Assembly (NCBI GenBank): GCA_003153215.1
Contig: PLXL01000218.1
Location: forward strand, 1 to 6,871
Length of the DNA stretch: 6,871 bases
Source of the DNA: Candidatus Dormiibacterota bacterium
Lineage (GTDB): Bacteria > Chloroflexota > Dormibacteria > Aeolococcales > Aeolococcaceae
Direction of reading: 5' to 3'
The notes beneath the pieces were generated by a model that saw only the letters and a program-made list of their open reading frames with translations, did no database searches and was not told the DNA's origin. Made by a program: the position numbers and the translations under genes. Below are positions 6,377-6,871 of the stretch, one piece after another (position 1 is the stretch's first letter; the number at the start of each line of letters is the position of its first letter).

Positions 6377-6384
6377 TCCTTCTC
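6377..6384 (-). promoter_or_regulatory. Ribosome binding site of the response regulator
   Basis: Minus-strand GAGAAGGA lies 8 nt before GTG 6368. It is the clearest Shine-Dalgarno sequence in the window and fixes the GTG as the start. Confidence 0.65.
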
Positions 6385-6416
6385 GGCTGATGTTAAGCCG
6401 ATGGTGGCGGATCGGC
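6383..6416 (-). promoter_or_regulatory. Overlapping hairpins in the regulator leader
   Basis: TCGGCT (6383-6388) pairs with AGCCGA (6396-6401), and GCCGAT (6397-6402) pairs with ATCGGC (6411-6416). The two 6-bp stems share the middle arm, so they exclude each other. The first abuts the ribosome binding site at 6377-6384. Alternative folding could tune translation; equally, three alternating TCGGC half-sites spaced 14-15 bp could bind a protein. The stems are short, so chance is possible. Confidence 0.35.
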
Positions 6417-6513
6417 GCAGGGCTGGCAAGATTCGGATGCGTCACGCTCAAATGGCCCACGTGCACTACGATGGAGTTCGCGAAGTTGGCGGGTGCCGGG
6501 TAGGGTACGGGTC

Positions 6514-6711
6514 ATGATCACCTGCCCCACTTGCCAGCGAGCTCCCACCAAGCGTGATGGTCGCGACCACCGCGGCCGCCAGCGCTATGCCTGCCGTCCC
6601 TGCCACCGAGACTTCACCGCCGGCTCCTCCTCAATCTTCGCCGGCTACCGCTGGCCACTGACTGAAAGAATCTGGGGGTGTGGACAAGCAGTCGTAGTAG
6701 TTGGGGGGTGA
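6514..6711 (+). pseudogene. Truncated zinc-ribbon transposase N-terminus (IS6-like)
   Basis: From ATG 6514 the frame reads 65 residues. It begins with a zinc ribbon (C4-x2-C7 and C27-x2-C30), then the basic patch KRDGRDHRGRQRYACRPC, then FTAGSSSIFAGYRWP at 34-48. This layout (a CxxC ribbon, 'GRQRY.C..C...FT', then 'GYRWP') is typical of the N-terminus of IS6-type and related DDE transposases, which run to 200 residues or more. After about residue 53 the sequence stops looking like a transposase and enters the G-rich element at 6680, ending at TGA 6709-6711. The DDE catalytic domain is absent from the remaining 160 bp. It is a dead remnant. The right terminal repeat is missing, so the element's borders and exact family cannot be fixed. 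Confidence 0.75.
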
Positions 6712-6768
6712 GGGTGCGGGAGAGGGGGCTGAATATCGGTGGACCGTGTGCAGAACTCCTAGCGCCAG
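6680..6768 (+). repeat. G-rich repeat element, copy A, with G-quadruplex motif
   Basis: This is the second copy of the element at 4375-4462, in the same orientation, beginning GTGGACAA and ending AGCGCCAG. Its core (6703-6728) has four G tracts of 6, 3, 3 and 5 Gs separated by loops of exactly three bases (TGA, TGC, AGA), a textbook G-quadruplex pattern. It begins where the transposase homology ends. Read on the plus strand in the frame starting with Val codons, both copies give similar but stop-interrupted peptides (VVVVGG... here, VVVGDEG... in copy B), so a decayed coding origin is possible. Confidence 0.6.
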
Positions 6769-6871
6769 TCCGGTGCCCCCGTTGGACACCGGGACAGTAT
6801 CGTGCGCCCTCACACATCGACGGACCTGGCGCCGCCCGTGCCTATCCGGAGGCCACGGCAAGGCGCAGGCG
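6769..6871. other. Right-edge segment, nothing recognised
   Basis: About 100 bp after the G-rich element. None of the three plus-strand frames continues the transposase, and the minus-strand frames that cross the G-rich tract are proline-rich artefacts. I see no gene, terminal repeat or promoter that I can support. Confidence 0.4.

Noticed and set aside
6631..6861. Minus-strand frames of 67-76 codons at the right edge
   Set aside because: They cross the G-rich repeat and the antisense of the transposase remnant; their similarity to the frame at 4372-4632 reflects the shared repeat, not a protein family.
1..6871. CRISPR arrays, tRNA or rRNA genes, retron or toxin-antitoxin systems
   Set aside because: I scanned both strands for regular spaced repeats, tRNA-like cloverleaf arms and small paired genes and found none that hold up.

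Overview
This is a 6.9 kb window of GC-rich bacterial chromosome. The GC-biased third codon positions, the NarL-type histidine kinase and the GTG start with a GAGAAGGA ribosome binding site all suggest an actinobacterium. I cannot name a genus.

Layout. A complete D-2-hydroxyacid dehydrogenase lies on the plus strand at the left (186-1208). A 636-bp gene-poor stretch follows, with an inverted repeat after the dehydrogenase and the broken C-terminal tail of an aldo/keto reductase. The rest of the window is dominated by three minus-strand signalling genes. In transcription order these are a receiver-only response regulator (6368-5889), a two-helix membrane histidine kinase of the NarL/HisKA_3 class (5624-4581), and a large six-helix membrane PAS-GGDEF-EAL protein (4199-1845). 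At the right edge is the N-terminus of a zinc-ribbon (IS6-like) transposase that breaks off inside a G-rich repeat.

How the genes may work together. The kinase carries its phospho-acceptor His and an ATP-binding domain, and the regulator carries a complete phosphorylation site but no DNA-binding domain. Its output is therefore probably a protein-protein contact or a phosphate shuttle. The next gene is predicted to make cyclic di-GMP: GGDEF and the inhibitory RxxD site are intact, while most catalytic residues of the EAL domain are replaced. A link between the phosphorelay and c-di-GMP is inferred from gene order only.

Regulation. The regulator gene ends in a terminator-like hairpin that contains its stop codon. 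The kinase appears to have its own promoter (TTGACG-N16-TAGGAC) with a dyad over the -10 box, followed by a leader with three alternating copies of GGAGAAG. Upstream of the kinase-regulator pair (6680-6768) and downstream of it (4375-4462) are two diverged copies of one G-rich element, in the same orientation, each with a G-quadruplex pattern on the plus strand.

I see no CRISPR array, tRNA or rRNA, and no gene set that I can call a new defence or biosynthetic system. The most unusual items are the paired G-rich elements, the receiver-only partner of the kinase, the degenerate EAL domain and the organised repeats in the kinase control region.
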